A DNA stretch of 64,000 nt, from NCBI RefSeq assembly GCF_010500965.1, contig NZ_QVMI01000026.1, positions 1 to 64,000 of the forward strand, in the 5' to 3' direction. Every line of letters begins with the position of its first letter. Positions within the stretch are counted from its first letter, which is position 1. The position numbers were made by a program, and so were the translations under genes. The stretch is from Bacteroides sp. 51 (lineage in GTDB: Bacteria > Bacteroidota > Bacteroidia > Bacteroidales > Bacteroidaceae). Positions 1-8,155 of this stretch are shown here, one piece after another. Below the pieces are notes generated by a model that was given only the letters and a program-made list of their open reading frames with translations, had not been told where the DNA came from and made no database searches.

Positions 1-42
1 CCGATGGTACTGCGTAACAGTGGGAGAGTAGGTAGTTGCCGT
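1..42 (+). rRNA. 5S ribosomal RNA, 3' end only
   Basis: The first bases match the 3' part of a Bacteroidales 5S rRNA, with the conserved blocks CCGATGGTACTGC and GTGGGAGAGTAGGT. The gene begins outside the window. A strong terminator follows immediately, as expected at the end of an rrn operon. The exact 3' base is uncertain by a few nucleotides. Confidence 0.88.
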
Positions 43-50
43 TTTAGTGA

Positions 51-94
51 AGCCTCGTTATTGATCCGATAAGGAAAGATAACGAGGCTTTTTT
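51..94 (+). terminator. Rho-independent terminator of the rRNA operon
   Basis: A perfect 11-base stem (AGCCTCGTTAT at 51-61 with ATAACGAGGCT at 79-89) is followed by a T-run. It lies directly after the 5S rRNA. Confidence 0.9.
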
Positions 95-129
95 GTATAC
101 CTATACTACCTATCTGCATAGAACTTCGC

Positions 130-149
130 AGCGGCACGTTGCCGCTTTT
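130..149 (+). terminator. Second small hairpin with T-tail
   Basis: AGCGGCA (130-136) pairs with TGCCGCT (140-146) around a 3-base loop, and a short T-run follows. It may be a back-up terminator of the rRNA operon; its role is inferred from position only. Confidence 0.4.
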
Positions 150-179
150 GTGTTTATACTAATTTTCTTTCAATATCTA

Positions 180-209
180 TTGCATATATAAAAAGATTCG
201 CTACATTTG
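180..209 (+). promoter_or_regulatory. Bacteroidetes-type promoter of the ABC transporter operon
   Basis: TTG at 180-182 lies 19 bases before TACATTTG (202-209), which fits the TTTG-N19-21-TAnnTTTG consensus. The first gene starts 43 bases downstream. Confidence 0.65.
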
Positions 210-252
210 CAGTGTACTATTAAACTAATACGCTATAATACATCTAAATTAT

Positions 253-1101
253 ATGATTACAGTAGAGAATCTTTCATTTACTTATCGTAAATCGAAAAAG
301 GCCGTTCTTAATGATTTCTCTTTATCTCTTGACAGAGGTAAAATCTACGGCTTACTTGGAAAAAACGGTGCAGGGAAATCAACATTACTTTATTTAATGA
401 CAGGTCTGTTGACTCCTAAAACAGGCGGTGTTTTGTATCAGGGCATTAACGTTAGACGTCGTTTGCCTGTAACTCTGCGGGATATGTTCCTTGTTCCTGA
501 GGAATTCGAATTACCTCCCATTTCATTGGTTAGTTATGTAGAACTGAATAGTCCTTTCTATCCAAACTTTTGTAGAGAGGATATGGTCAAGTACCTGCAT
601 TACTTTGAAATGGAGATGGATGTAAACCTGGGTGCTTTATCTATGGGGCAGAAAAAGAAGGTATTTATGAGTTTCGCATTGGCTACCAATACTTCTCTGT
701 TGATAATGGATGAGCCGACAAATGGGTTGGATATTCCAGGTAAGAGTCAGTTCAGAAAGTTTATAGCTTCTGGTATGAATGACGATAAAACAATAATTAT
801 CTCAACGCATCAGGTGCGTGATATTGATAAGATTCTGGATCATGTGGTAATCATTGAAGATAGCAGGGTGTTATTGAATGAGTCTACTGCGTGTATCAGC
901 GAAAAGTTGTTCTTTACAGAAAGCGATAGCCGTACCTTATCAGAGGAGGCTTTGTTTACGTCTCCTTCTGTTCAGGGTAACTTCTTGATAATGAAGAATG
1001 AGACGGGTGAGGAGTCGGAAATTAATCTGGAGTTATTGTTTAATGCAACACTTTCCAAACCGAGTGAGATAGCCGGATTGTTTAACCTTAATGTGAAATG
1101 A
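253..1101 (+). CDS. ABC transporter ATP-binding protein
   Basis: This 282-residue protein is the cytoplasmic ATPase of an ABC transporter. It shows a Walker A motif (GKNGAGKST, residues 36-44), the ABC signature LSMGQ (129-133), Walker B ending in DEP (153-155) and the H-loop histidine H186 in STHQ. The C-terminal 80 residues are not typical of the core domain and may contact the membrane partner. The stop overlaps the next start by four bases (ATGA), so it is probably translationally coupled to the membrane protein at 1098-1928. With the GntR regulator downstream, the operon resembles YtrA-type ABC loci, several of which respond to cell-envelope stress. The substrate is unknown. Confidence 0.9.
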   Translation: MITVENLSFTYRKSKKAVLNDFSLSLDRGKIYGLLGKNGAGKSTLLYLMTGLLTPKTGGVLYQGINVRRRLPVTLRDMFLVPEEFELPPISLVSYVELNSPFYPNFCREDMVKYLHYFEMEMDVNLGALSMGQKKKVFMSFALATNTSLLIMDEPTNGLDIPGKSQFRKFIASGMNDDKTIIISTHQVRDIDKILDHVVIIEDSRVLLNESTACISEKLFFTESDSRTLSEEALFTSPSVQGNFLIMKNETGEESEINLELLFNATLSKPSEIAGLFNLNVK

Positions 1102-1928
1102 TTATGTTGAAAGATAATTTATTTAGTTTATCTCGCTTTATGGATCTCTGTCGTAAAGATATGGTGGAGAGTTGGAAAACAAATTTGCTTCGTGTAGGGA
1201 TGATGTTTGGAGTTATGGTTGTTATTTTTGTATGGTCAGGATATTATCATTATAAGTCCCAGTACTCTTATGACGAGCAGGTGGAGGTTTCGCTTTATAC
1301 TTTTCTGTGGATGGGGTTAATCTGCGGCTGCCTTGCCGCCTCCTTTACTATGGAGAGAATGAAGAGTAAAACGAGCCGGCTTTCCGTACTAATGACGCCT
1401 GCAACATCATTTGAGAAGTTCTTCTCGCGTTGGTTAATATCTACTTTAGTATATGTTGTGGTATTTATAATTGCATTTAAGTTGGCCGATTATACCCGCG
1501 TTCTGCTTTATTCTTTGAGTTATCCGGAGAAGAATGTTGTGGCTGCTGATTTTGGATATTTGTTTGCTACGGATGGTGAGTATGCTTTGTTTCCCCATAC
1601 AACTTGTAGGGCGAAGGGATTATTTATTGTGGGTTATTTCTTTGTCCAGTCTTGTTTTGTACTAGGTAGTTCGATATGGCCAAAGAATTCGTTCATAAAA
1701 ACCTTTGTGGCTGGTTTTACCCTTATGACTGCTTATGCTTTGATTATTGGCGGCATTTCTGAAATGTTATTCAAGAACACATCATCACGTAATATGCCCA
1801 ATCCGGATTTTGACCCAGAGGAGTTTATTACTACTTTGATGTATATCGTAGGGATTTTCTTTATTCTCTTGAACTGGGGGTTGGCTTACTTCCGTTTTAA
1901 AGAGTCAGAAATTATTAACCGATTATAG
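1098..1928 (+). CDS. ABC transporter membrane protein (ABC-2-like)
   Basis: This 276-residue protein is very hydrophobic, with about six membrane segments (for example VGMMFGVMVVIFVWSGYY near residues 33-50 and LMYIVGIFFILLNWGLAYF near the C-terminus). It overlaps the upstream ATPase gene by four bases and is the obvious permease partner. I see no motif that names the substrate. The next gene begins 7 bases downstream, so it belongs to the same operon. Confidence 0.75.
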   Translation: MIMLKDNLFSLSRFMDLCRKDMVESWKTNLLRVGMMFGVMVVIFVWSGYYHYKSQYSYDEQVEVSLYTFLWMGLICGCLAASFTMERMKSKTSRLSVLMTPATSFEKFFSRWLISTLVYVVVFIIAFKLADYTRVLLYSLSYPEKNVVAADFGYLFATDGEYALFPHTTCRAKGLFIVGYFFVQSCFVLGSSIWPKNSFIKTFVAGFTLMTAYALIIGGISEMLFKNTSSRNMPNPDFDPEEFITTLMYIVGIFFILLNWGLAYFRFKESEIINRL

Positions 1929-1935
1929 ACAGACT

Positions 1936-2319
1936 ATGAACTTTAAGGAAAGTAAAGCAATTTATCTACAGATAGCTGATAGGATTTGTGATGAAATTCT
2001 ATTAGGCCATTATAAGGAAGAGGAACGCATTCCTTCGGTCAGAGAATATGCAGCTATTGTAGAAGTAAATGCCAATACGACGATGCGTTCTTTTGAGTAT
2101 CTTCAGTCGCAGAATATCATATTCAATAAACGAGGTATTGGATACTTTGTTTCGGCAGGTGCTGCTAAATTGATTTTATCCTTGCGACGCGAAACTTTTC
2201 TGAAAGAAGAAGTTGAATACTTCTTCAAGCAGCTTTATACACTGAGCATCCCGGTAGATGAGATTGGGAAGATGTATAAGGAATATATTAAGAACAATAA
2301 AAAGAATAATGAATTATGA
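1936..2319 (+). CDS. GntR-family regulator, short YtrA type
   Basis: This 127-residue protein has an N-terminal winged helix typical of GntR regulators: IYLQIADRICDEILLGHY, then RIPSVREYAAIVEVNANTTMRSFEYLQ, then a wing ending in GIGYFVS. After the DNA-binding domain only about 50 residues remain, as in the YtrA subfamily, which lacks a large ligand domain. Its place inside an ABC transporter operon suggests it autoregulates that operon. It overlaps the next gene by four bases. Confidence 0.85.
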   Translation: MNFKESKAIYLQIADRICDEILLGHYKEEERIPSVREYAAIVEVNANTTMRSFEYLQSQNIIFNKRGIGYFVSAGAAKLILSLRRETFLKEEVEYFFKQLYTLSIPVDEIGKMYKEYIKNNKKNNEL

Positions 2320-3104
2320 AACGCACAACATATATAATGATTGGTATATTCTTGGGCAGTCTTGTGCTGAGTATTGCCAGCTTGATTTATTTAAGATCAA
2401 CCTTCGTTAATTATGACGAAACCATTGGCAAAGTTGATTTTTCAAGCGAATACACCAATATGGATTTTGAGGATATACATACACTGAAGGTACTTGTACC
2501 AGCGAGGCATAGTGGTAATAATAATATTATCGCTTCAGGTATGGTAGATATTAATCCTTCATCTGTGGAGAATAAGACAACAATCTTTTATCCTATATCG
2601 GACTATGTAAAACTGAGCAAGAAGAATGGTGTTTTGGAGGTTGAAGTGACTGCGCATCCCGATAGTCTGAAAAGAGAAAATTCGTTTATAGAAAGAATAT
2701 CTTTGGAAAACCTACATCTTCAGGTAGAAAGTGGAAAAGGGCTGAAACGGGTTATTGTTGATTGGGGAATGGGACTTTCAATCCATCAAATGGAATTGAA
2801 AGAGTTGGATATAGTTTCATATTCAACAAAACTTGACTCTTGCATAATAGATTCTTTATCAGTTAGTGTTGATGGATTTGAATGTAATAAAACAACTATC
2901 AATACATTGCGCTTAGAAAAGATCGGTTGGAATAAATTTGATAATTCGGAAATTGCAACGTTGCATATCATTGGGCGTGGTGAACATCATTATTATGTAC
3001 CTGATGGAAATTTCGGCCGAATCTTATGGGAGCCAAAAGATGAGAAGGCCAGACTTGAACTGAAGTTGAGAAATAAGGCTGAGATTATAATGGATAATAA
3101 TTAA
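2316..3104 (+). CDS. Membrane-anchored protein of unknown function
   Basis: This 262-residue protein has one N-terminal hydrophobic segment (IMIGIFLGSLVLSIASLIYL, residues 8-27). The rest is a polar domain rich in short alternating hydrophobic segments, which suggests a beta-rich extracytoplasmic fold; a distant likeness to DUF2807-type beta-helix proteins is possible but unproven. It is the last gene of the ABC/GntR operon (four-base overlap with the regulator gene) and may be an accessory of the transporter. I do not recognise a family with confidence. Confidence 0.7.
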   Translation: MKRTTYIMIGIFLGSLVLSIASLIYLRSTFVNYDETIGKVDFSSEYTNMDFEDIHTLKVLVPARHSGNNNIIASGMVDINPSSVENKTTIFYPISDYVKLSKKNGVLEVEVTAHPDSLKRENSFIERISLENLHLQVESGKGLKRVIVDWGMGLSIHQMELKELDIVSYSTKLDSCIIDSLSVSVDGFECNKTTINTLRLEKIGWNKFDNSEIATLHIIGRGEHHYYVPDGNFGRILWEPKDEKARLELKLRNKAEIIMDNN

Positions 3105-3128
3105 TTGATCCCAATATATAGCTTGAAA

Positions 3129-3169
3129 AAGGCACTCCCCCGGATAGTGTGTGAGATGGGGAGTGCCTT
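3129..3169. terminator. Bidirectional terminator between convergent operons
   Basis: A perfect 12-base stem (AAGGCACTCCCC at 3129-3140 with GGGGAGTGCCTT at 3158-3169) sits between the ends of the plus-strand ABC operon and the minus-strand dipeptidase gene. An A-run lies to its left and a T-rich stretch to its right, so it can serve both strands. Confidence 0.85.
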
Positions 3170-3188
3170 CGTTTATTGAAAAACAAGC

Positions 3189-4265
3189 TTAAAGCGCTCT
3201 CTTCATAAAGCGAATCCAGTTTCCATTGGTAACTTTCTCGATATCTTCATCACTATATCCCCTGTTCTTCAATATTCCGACGATTTTCTGCAGATCGGCT
3301 ATCGTTTCCAGGTCGTAAGGACATTGTTCACGGCCGAAGGCGCCATCCAGATCACTGCCGATAGCCGCATGGTTAGCGTTGCCAGTCAGCTGGCAAATAT
3401 AATCAATGTTGTTTGCCATGATTTCCATATTGCAGTTCATGCCTTTTGGGGTTGATACACCTCTAACCCAGTTAGGAACCATCATCCAGGCATCCAGTGC
3501 TACTCCGATTACGGCATCGCGTTCGGCAAGTGCAAGGATCATATCGTCACTGAACTGGCGGTTATGATTCACGAATTTGCGGCAGTTGTTGTGGCTTGCC
3601 CAGATGTTTCCCTTGTAGATTTCGAGTGCATGCCAGAAAGCATCGTCGCACAGGTGGGTTACATCGAGTATCATGTTCAGGGCATCCATGCGCCCGAGTA
3701 GTTCTTGTCCCATGCTATTGAGTCGGCCGGATGAGTCTGTTCCGTTGGCATATCTTCCGGGACCATAGTGCGCCGGGCCAACTGCTCTTAATCCATATTC
3801 GTATGCTCTCTCTACATACGCCGGAGTTATAAATGAATCTGCACCTTCGATACTGAAAGCGTAGCCGATAGGTTTGTCGTCGTTTGGCTGTCCGTCCGAC
3901 CATAATGCCAGGTGTTTCTCTAGTCCGGCTTTGTCTTTGATCAGGATCATTTGTCCTTCTTCTTCCATGGCTTCATACCAGGCGCGTTGTCCTTGGGTCT
4001 GTGCCCACGCCTGTTCGGGCGAGTGCCAGCCGGGCAGTGGGTTATCGGGAGCAACGTAGCGGCCGATTTGTGTGGCTACTACCAGTCCGACATTACCTTT
4101 GCGTAGTTCGGCAAATGAAATGGTGGCTTTCCCCCGGTCGGGCTTATCGGTCATGCCTTCTTCCCGGCGGTTGATTTCTTCAATGGGTTCGCGCAAATCC
4201 CGGTTCCATTCCAGAGCGTTCATGCTCAGGTCGAGATGTGCGTCGACAATTAAGGGTTTGTTCAT
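3189..4265 (-). CDS. M19-family (renal-type) dipeptidase
   Basis: This 358-residue enzyme is a zinc dipeptidase of peptidase family M19. Visible metal ligands are H10 and D12 (DAHLDLS), the glutamate of SIEGADSF, the histidines of DVTHLCD and ASHNNCR, and the aspartate of IGSDLDG. There is no signal peptide, so it acts in the cytoplasm. M19 enzymes are known to accept dipeptides with a C-terminal D-residue. It is the last gene of the four-gene operon GntP permease - RidA - PLP enzyme - dipeptidase, 40 bases after the PLP enzyme, which suggests it releases D-amino acids from imported peptides. The peptide preference cannot be read from sequence. Confidence 0.88.
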   Translation of the reverse strand: MNKPLIVDAHLDLSMNALEWNRDLREPIEEINRREEGMTDKPDRGKATISFAELRKGNVGLVVATQIGRYVAPDNPLPGWHSPEQAWAQTQGQRAWYEAMEEEGQMILIKDKAGLEKHLALWSDGQPNDDKPIGYAFSIEGADSFITPAYVERAYEYGLRAVGPAHYGPGRYANGTDSSGRLNSMGQELLGRMDALNMILDVTHLCDDAFWHALEIYKGNIWASHNNCRKFVNHNRQFSDDMILALAERDAVIGVALDAWMMVPNWVRGVSTPKGMNCNMEIMANNIDYICQLTGNANHAAIGSDLDGAFGREQCPYDLETIADLQKIVGILKNRGYSDEDIEKVTNGNWIRFMKRAL

Positions 4266-4305
4266 GGTGTGTTAAGTTTTAATGTGTAACTGTTCATTTC
4301 TTGTT

Positions 4306-5412
4306 TTAGTAATTGATAAAGCGTTTTCTGGCGATTACCTCCCAGGTTTCCCGGAGTTGGTTTTCGTGTATGATATGCGCTCTATCGTGTAGCGCCACTG
4401 TGGGGCAGATGTGTACGGGTACGCCATATAGCGGCGTTCCGATAGGGTATTCTCCACTGTCGGTCACTTCGAGTACCAGATGCTCTTCGCTGTGGGCTAC
4501 GGGCAATGCCGATGGTGCGTTCAGAAAGTGCACGCGAGGGAGTGGACTTTCTGCGGCAACGGCTTTGTATCCGAGGTCAACACAGATGTGGTGTTGGTCG
4601 ATGATGGAGATTACGCGGGTGAGAACCAAGGCTGCAAATTTGCAGGGCAGTTCTTCTATCATTTGGCTATACCCCCAATCCCAGAATATGAATGTCCCGG
4701 GACTGCACTCACAGTCCGTATGGCCCGCATGGATAGGAAAGGCGGGGGTACCTCCTATGATGAGTGTTAGCGGTTCGTCGGTGAGTGATTCTAGCTCTTC
4801 TTGCAGTTGTCTGCTGGTGGAATAAGACAGTAAGGCTTCTTCTTGTCTTATTTCAAAATCCCGGGCGTGTATATGTCCGTCATAGGCATGAATCCCATCC
4901 AGATGGAGTGGTTCGAGTTCCAGTAATTTTTCGGCAAGTGCCCTGGCGTCTGCCGGTAGGATGCCGGTACGGTTCATACCTACGTTGAGATCTATGTATA
5001 TATGTAGCGTTGTTCCTCGTTCCCGGCAAGCGGAAGCAAGTTCGCGGGCGGGGATCTCATTGTCGACCAGGCAAGAGAACCGGGTGTTTGGGTATGCCTT
5101 TTGCAGATTGAATAAACGGGGTATCGTAGGTCCTACAGGTTGATAGGCCAATAGGATATCGGGTGCACCGGCTATGGCAAGCATTTCTGCTTCGGCAATG
5201 GTTGCGCACTTAAACTTGGTGATGCCCGATAATAGCATCATCCGGCATATTTCGGTTATTTTATTCGTTTTTACATGCGGACGCAAGCGTTCGACATTGC
5301 CTTCAACCATATCAATAACGAGGTTGATATTTTCCTGCACCCGGTCCGGGTAGACCAGTAGCGCAGGCGAGTCGATGCGTTCTACATTCTTTATTTGATA
5401 CCAGGCAAGCAT
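4306..5412 (-). CDS. PLP enzyme of the D-serine dehydratase / D-threonine aldolase family
   Basis: This 368-residue enzyme has an alanine-racemase-like N-terminal barrel with the PLP lysine K48 (RPHVKTNK) and a C-terminal beta domain. Near the C-terminus it carries H334-I-C336 (VHICPT). As I recall the family, eukaryotic-type zinc D-serine dehydratases bind Zn with a His-x-Cys pair, while D-threonine aldolases use His-x-Asp. The motif therefore favours a D-serine (or D-threonine) dehydratase that makes a 2-oxo acid and ammonia. The neighbouring RidA would hydrolyse the enamine/imine intermediate, and the GntP permease fits D-serine import. The exact substrate is inferred. Confidence 0.78.
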   Translation of the reverse strand: MLAWYQIKNVERIDSPALLVYPDRVQENINLVIDMVEGNVERLRPHVKTNKITEICRMMLLSGITKFKCATIAEAEMLAIAGAPDILLAYQPVGPTIPRLFNLQKAYPNTRFSCLVDNEIPARELASACRERGTTLHIYIDLNVGMNRTGILPADARALAEKLLELEPLHLDGIHAYDGHIHARDFEIRQEEALLSYSTSRQLQEELESLTDEPLTLIIGGTPAFPIHAGHTDCECSPGTFIFWDWGYSQMIEELPCKFAALVLTRVISIIDQHHICVDLGYKAVAAESPLPRVHFLNAPSALPVAHSEEHLVLEVTDSGEYPIGTPLYGVPVHICPTVALHDRAHIIHENQLRETWEVIARKRFINY

Positions 5413-5418
5413 GAGGAT

Positions 5419-5568
5419 GATTTACGATTTAATAATTTACGATTGAAGTTAGTTTATTTACGATTAGGCAGTTTGCGATTTACGATTGAGATAACTAAAT
5501 GTATCGTTTAAAATTACTGCGAAGAAAGTAATTTCAATCGTAAATTGTAAATCGTCTAATCGTAAATC
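5419..5568. repeat. AT-rich dispersed repeat built from GATTTACGATT, copy A
   Basis: This interval contains seven to eight direct and inverted copies of the word TTTACGATT/AATCGTAAA and forms an imperfect inverted repeat. A second copy with the same ends and order lies at 29250-29387. This copy covers the last four codons and the stop of ridA (GAG ATT TAC GAT TAG read on the minus strand), so it sits inside the ridA-PLP enzyme intergenic region of one operon. Confidence 0.8.
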
Positions 5569-6023
5569 TCAAATATCGCTTCTATCTCCACAGGAATATT
5601 ATCGGGTAATGAACCGAAGCCCACAGCGCTGCGGGTGCCTACACCGTTTTCCTCGCCCCATACGGCGGCAAATAGTTCACTGCAACCGTTGATGATATAT
5701 GGATGGCGTTCAAACTCGGGCGTACAGTTTACCATGCCCAGAACTTTGATTACTCGTTTTACTTTATTCAAGCTGCCCAGGTTGGCCTTGATGGTGGATA
5801 GCATGGTCAGCCCCACCTGACGGGCTGCAAGTTTGCCTTCTTCCTGCGTGATGTCTTTTCCAATACGGCCGATGATGAGGGATTTATCGTCTTGTACCGG
5901 ACCATGACCGGACAGATAGAGGTATTTCCCATCAATGAGGCAAGGTTTGTAGACTCCAAGGGGCGATGGAGCGGGCGGGAGATTTAGTCCCAGCTTTTCG
6001 AAATTTTCGTCTGCGTTAAACAT
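5556..6023 (-). CDS. ridA: RidA/YjgF-family enamine/imine deaminase
   Basis: This 155-residue protein belongs to the RidA (YjgF/YER057c/UK114) family, which hydrolyses reactive enamines and imines released by PLP dehydratases. The conserved arginine is present in GTRSAVGFGSLP, and the C-terminal VEIEAIFE strand is typical. It is slightly longer than the usual ~130 residues because of an N-terminal extension. It lies 12 bases after the permease gene and upstream of the PLP enzyme, a coupling that makes chemical sense. The final residues EIYD and the stop codon are supplied by an intergenic repeat, so the C-terminus has been reshaped. Confidence 0.9.
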   Translation of the reverse strand: MFNADENFEKLGLNLPPAPSPLGVYKPCLIDGKYLYLSGHGPVQDDKSLIIGRIGKDITQEEGKLAARQVGLTMLSTIKANLGSLNKVKRVIKVLGMVNCTPEFERHPYIINGCSELFAAVWGEENGVGTRSAVGFGSLPDNIPVEIEAIFEIYD

Positions 6024-6035
6024 AACTTTTTATAT

Positions 6036-7355
6036 TTAGATGATAAAACTTAAAATCAACACTCCTCCCAGTCCCACGACGGAGACAATGGCTTCCATGA
6101 CCGACCAGGAGCGGAGCGTATCTTTCATACTTAAATTAAAATACTCTTTGTACATCCAGAATCCGGCATCGTTGACGTGCGAGAACATCAGGCTTCCGGC
6201 ACCTACCGCCAATACCATGAGGTTAGGGTTGACGCCCGATTGGGTAACCAACGGAATCAGCACTCCTGCCGCCGTAAGTCCGGCAACCGTGGCAGAACCC
6301 ACGCAACCGCGTATAATAGCGGCAATGAGCCAGCCCAGGATAAGCGGGTGTACGGGTAGTTGCATCAGCGAAGTGGCCAGTTCTCCGCTTACTCCGCTAT
6401 CTTCCATAACTTGTTTAAAGATGCCCGACCCGGCGATGATCAATAGGATCATGGCGATGTCTTTAACCGCATCTTCGTATATACCCATTACTTCTTTGAT
6501 GCTTCTGCCCAGCTTTAGCCCCAGCGTATAGGTTGCCGAAACAACGGCGATCAGCATAACAATAGACGGGTCGCCTATGAAGGAAACGATTCTGGCCACT
6601 GTTTCGTTCATTCCCGGAAAACAATAGGGGATGACTGTAACCAATATTAACAAGAATACGGGTAGCGTTGCGGTAAGAATACTGTTGAACTTGCCGGGTA
6701 GCGGTTTGCTATCGTCCGTTTCTTTTTGTTGAAACAGGGTGACGTTTCCGGTTTTTATTCCTTTCAGCGAGCGGCAGAATACTGGACCTGCAATGATGAT
6801 GGCGGGAATAGCGATGACTAATCCATAAATCAGAATAATTCCGAGTTCGCCTCCAAACAATGCCGATAGTGCAACGGGCGATGGGTGCGGCGGGAGAAAT
6901 CCGTGTGTAACCGACAGTGCAGCCAGCATGGGCAGGCCAATGTACACAGCCGGCAATTTATACTGATAGGCAACGGAGAAAATCAGTGGAACGAGCAGCA
7001 CGAAACCAATACCGTAGAACAGGGGAATGCCTACGATAAACCCCGTGATCATCAATCCCCATTGAATGTTTTTTGTTCCGAATGCACCCACCATCACATC
7101 GGCAATTTTGCGTGCGGCTCCACTTTCGGCGACGAGCTTGCCAAGCATCGCTCCCAGAACAATGATAAGGGTAAGGCTTCCCATGATGCTTCCGATACCT
7201 TGTGTAATCGAAGCGGGAAGATTTCCCAATGGTATCCCCAAGCCTAATCCGGCCAGAATGGATACGAACAGGAATGCCAGAAAGGCGTTGACCTTGAAAT
7301 AGGAAATAAGCACTATGAGCAGTGCCAAACTGAGTAGAATGACAATAAAAGACAT
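6036..7355 (-). CDS. GntP-family permease (gluconate / D-serine type)
   Basis: This 439-residue protein has about 12-13 membrane segments and GntP-family hallmarks such as GIPLFYGIGFVLLVPLIF, GFLPPHPSPVA and VGSATVAGLTAAGVL. The family contains gluconate carriers (GntT, GntP) and the D-serine carrier DsdX. It is the first gene of an operon encoding RidA, a D-serine-dehydratase-like enzyme and a dipeptidase, with no sugar-acid kinase or dehydratase nearby. The context therefore favours a DsdX-like role (D-serine or a related hydroxy-amino acid). Transport specificity is inferred. Confidence 0.85.
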   Translation of the reverse strand: MSFIVILLSLALLIVLISYFKVNAFLAFLFVSILAGLGLGIPLGNLPASITQGIGSIMGSLTLIIVLGAMLGKLVAESGAARKIADVMVGAFGTKNIQWGLMITGFIVGIPLFYGIGFVLLVPLIFSVAYQYKLPAVYIGLPMLAALSVTHGFLPPHPSPVALSALFGGELGIILIYGLVIAIPAIIIAGPVFCRSLKGIKTGNVTLFQQKETDDSKPLPGKFNSILTATLPVFLLILVTVIPYCFPGMNETVARIVSFIGDPSIVMLIAVVSATYTLGLKLGRSIKEVMGIYEDAVKDIAMILLIIAGSGIFKQVMEDSGVSGELATSLMQLPVHPLILGWLIAAIIRGCVGSATVAGLTAAGVLIPLVTQSGVNPNLMVLAVGAGSLMFSHVNDAGFWMYKEYFNLSMKDTLRSWSVMEAIVSVVGLGGVLILSFII

Positions 7356-7459
7356 GGTGTGTTAAGTATTAAAATGATTCACTAAAGGCCGTCCGGAAAT
7401 GAAATGCCATATCTGGGGGAATGTGGACTTTCAGTTGGGGGAATCCTTCCGACTATCTG

Positions 7460-7467
7460 CAAATATA
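7460..7467 (-). promoter_or_regulatory. -7 element for the permease/ridA operon
   Basis: Read on the minus strand this is TATATTTG, a full match to TAnnTTTG, about 105 bases before the permease start. No clear -33 TTTG is seen. It shares the 7356-7581 divergent region with the promoter of the rightward gene. Confidence 0.45.
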
Positions 7468-7510
7468 ATGAAAATATGCGATTATGGCTCATTTTTTTCC
7501 TTTTTCAGCT

Positions 7511-7518
7511 TATCTTTG
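7511..7518 (+). promoter_or_regulatory. -7 element upstream of the triplicated leader
   Basis: TATCTTTG matches TAnnTTTG about 64 bases before the first ATG of the 26-base repeats, so all three start codons would be on the transcript. The -33 element is not clear. Confidence 0.5.
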
Positions 7519-7573
7519 CAGCAAACAAAGTTGTCCGATTTGCGATCGAACGAAATAAAGGATTGATTCTATT

Positions 7574-7651
7574 TTAATACTATGAAAAAAGAAACTTACT
7601 TAATACTATGAAAAAAGAAACTTACTTAATACTATGAAAAAAGAAACTTAC
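7574..7651 (+). repeat. Three perfect 26-base tandem repeats at a start codon
   Basis: The unit TTAATACTATGAAAAAAGAA plus ACTTAC occurs at 7574-7599, 7600-7625 and 7626-7651 without a mismatch. Each unit contains an ATG (7582, 7608, 7634). Only the third ATG opens the 146-residue gene. Exact identity implies a recent duplication by slippage. Confidence 0.95.
7582..7637 (+). other. Two overlapping 9-residue mini-ORFs ahead of the DUF6078-like gene
   Basis: The first two repeat units each encode MKKETYLIL followed by TGA (7582-7611 and 7608-7637). Each stop overlaps the next start as ATGA, so ribosomes ending one mini-ORF could restart at the next and finally at the main gene (7634). The reading frames are seen directly; translation and coupling are inferred. 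Confidence 0.5.
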
Positions 7652-8074
7652 AATAATTTAAACGTCCCCCATGGCTTAAGCCTGTGTGTTTCTGGCGATT
7701 GTTCTCATGCTACTACCTGCCTTCGACAGATTGCTTATGAAAACCTTCCCGCAAGTACGACTTCGCTACTTTTATTAAATCCGAAAATGATCATGTCGAT
7801 GACGAAAAAGTGCAAATACTATCTCTCGAATGAGAAGATACGCTATGCCAAAGGGTTTACATGTACTACGGGGTCCTTGCCGGTTCGTGTGTCGGGCGTG
7901 TTCCGCCGACGGTTAATAAACCTTTGGAGTATTAGAAGATACTATCAGAAACGAAAGGGAGAAACTTTGTTGCTACCGGCCGAACAACAGCAGGTCATTG
8001 CACTGGCCAAAGAACTGGGTGTGCATCAAAATGAATACTTCGATGGCTATGTAGAGGAGTACTACTGGGGCTAA
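7634..8074 (+). CDS. DUF6078-like cysteine-containing protein
   Basis: This 146-residue soluble protein has cysteines at 18, 23, 29 and 60 (the first three in LCVSGDCSHATTCLRQ). Together with the C-terminal EYFDGYVEEYYWG, this resembles the Bacteroidales family DUF6078 as I remember it; I cannot check the match here. The Cys pattern could bind metal. The function is unknown. The start at 7634 is chosen because it is the last of three repeated ATGs and the only one with a long frame. The gene stands alone, followed by a 22-base tandem array. Confidence 0.72.
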   Translation: MKKETYNNLNVPHGLSLCVSGDCSHATTCLRQIAYENLPASTTSLLLLNPKMIMSMTKKCKYYLSNEKIRYAKGFTCTTGSLPVRVSGVFRRRLINLWSIRRYYQKRKGETLLLPAEQQQVIALAKELGVHQNEYFDGYVEEYYWG

Positions 8075-8155
8075 GTAGGCAAATAAATAGACAGTACCTT
8101 GACTACTTTTTAATTGCTTTGTTTAATCGCTTATTCATGTACTGAGGAGAATCTG

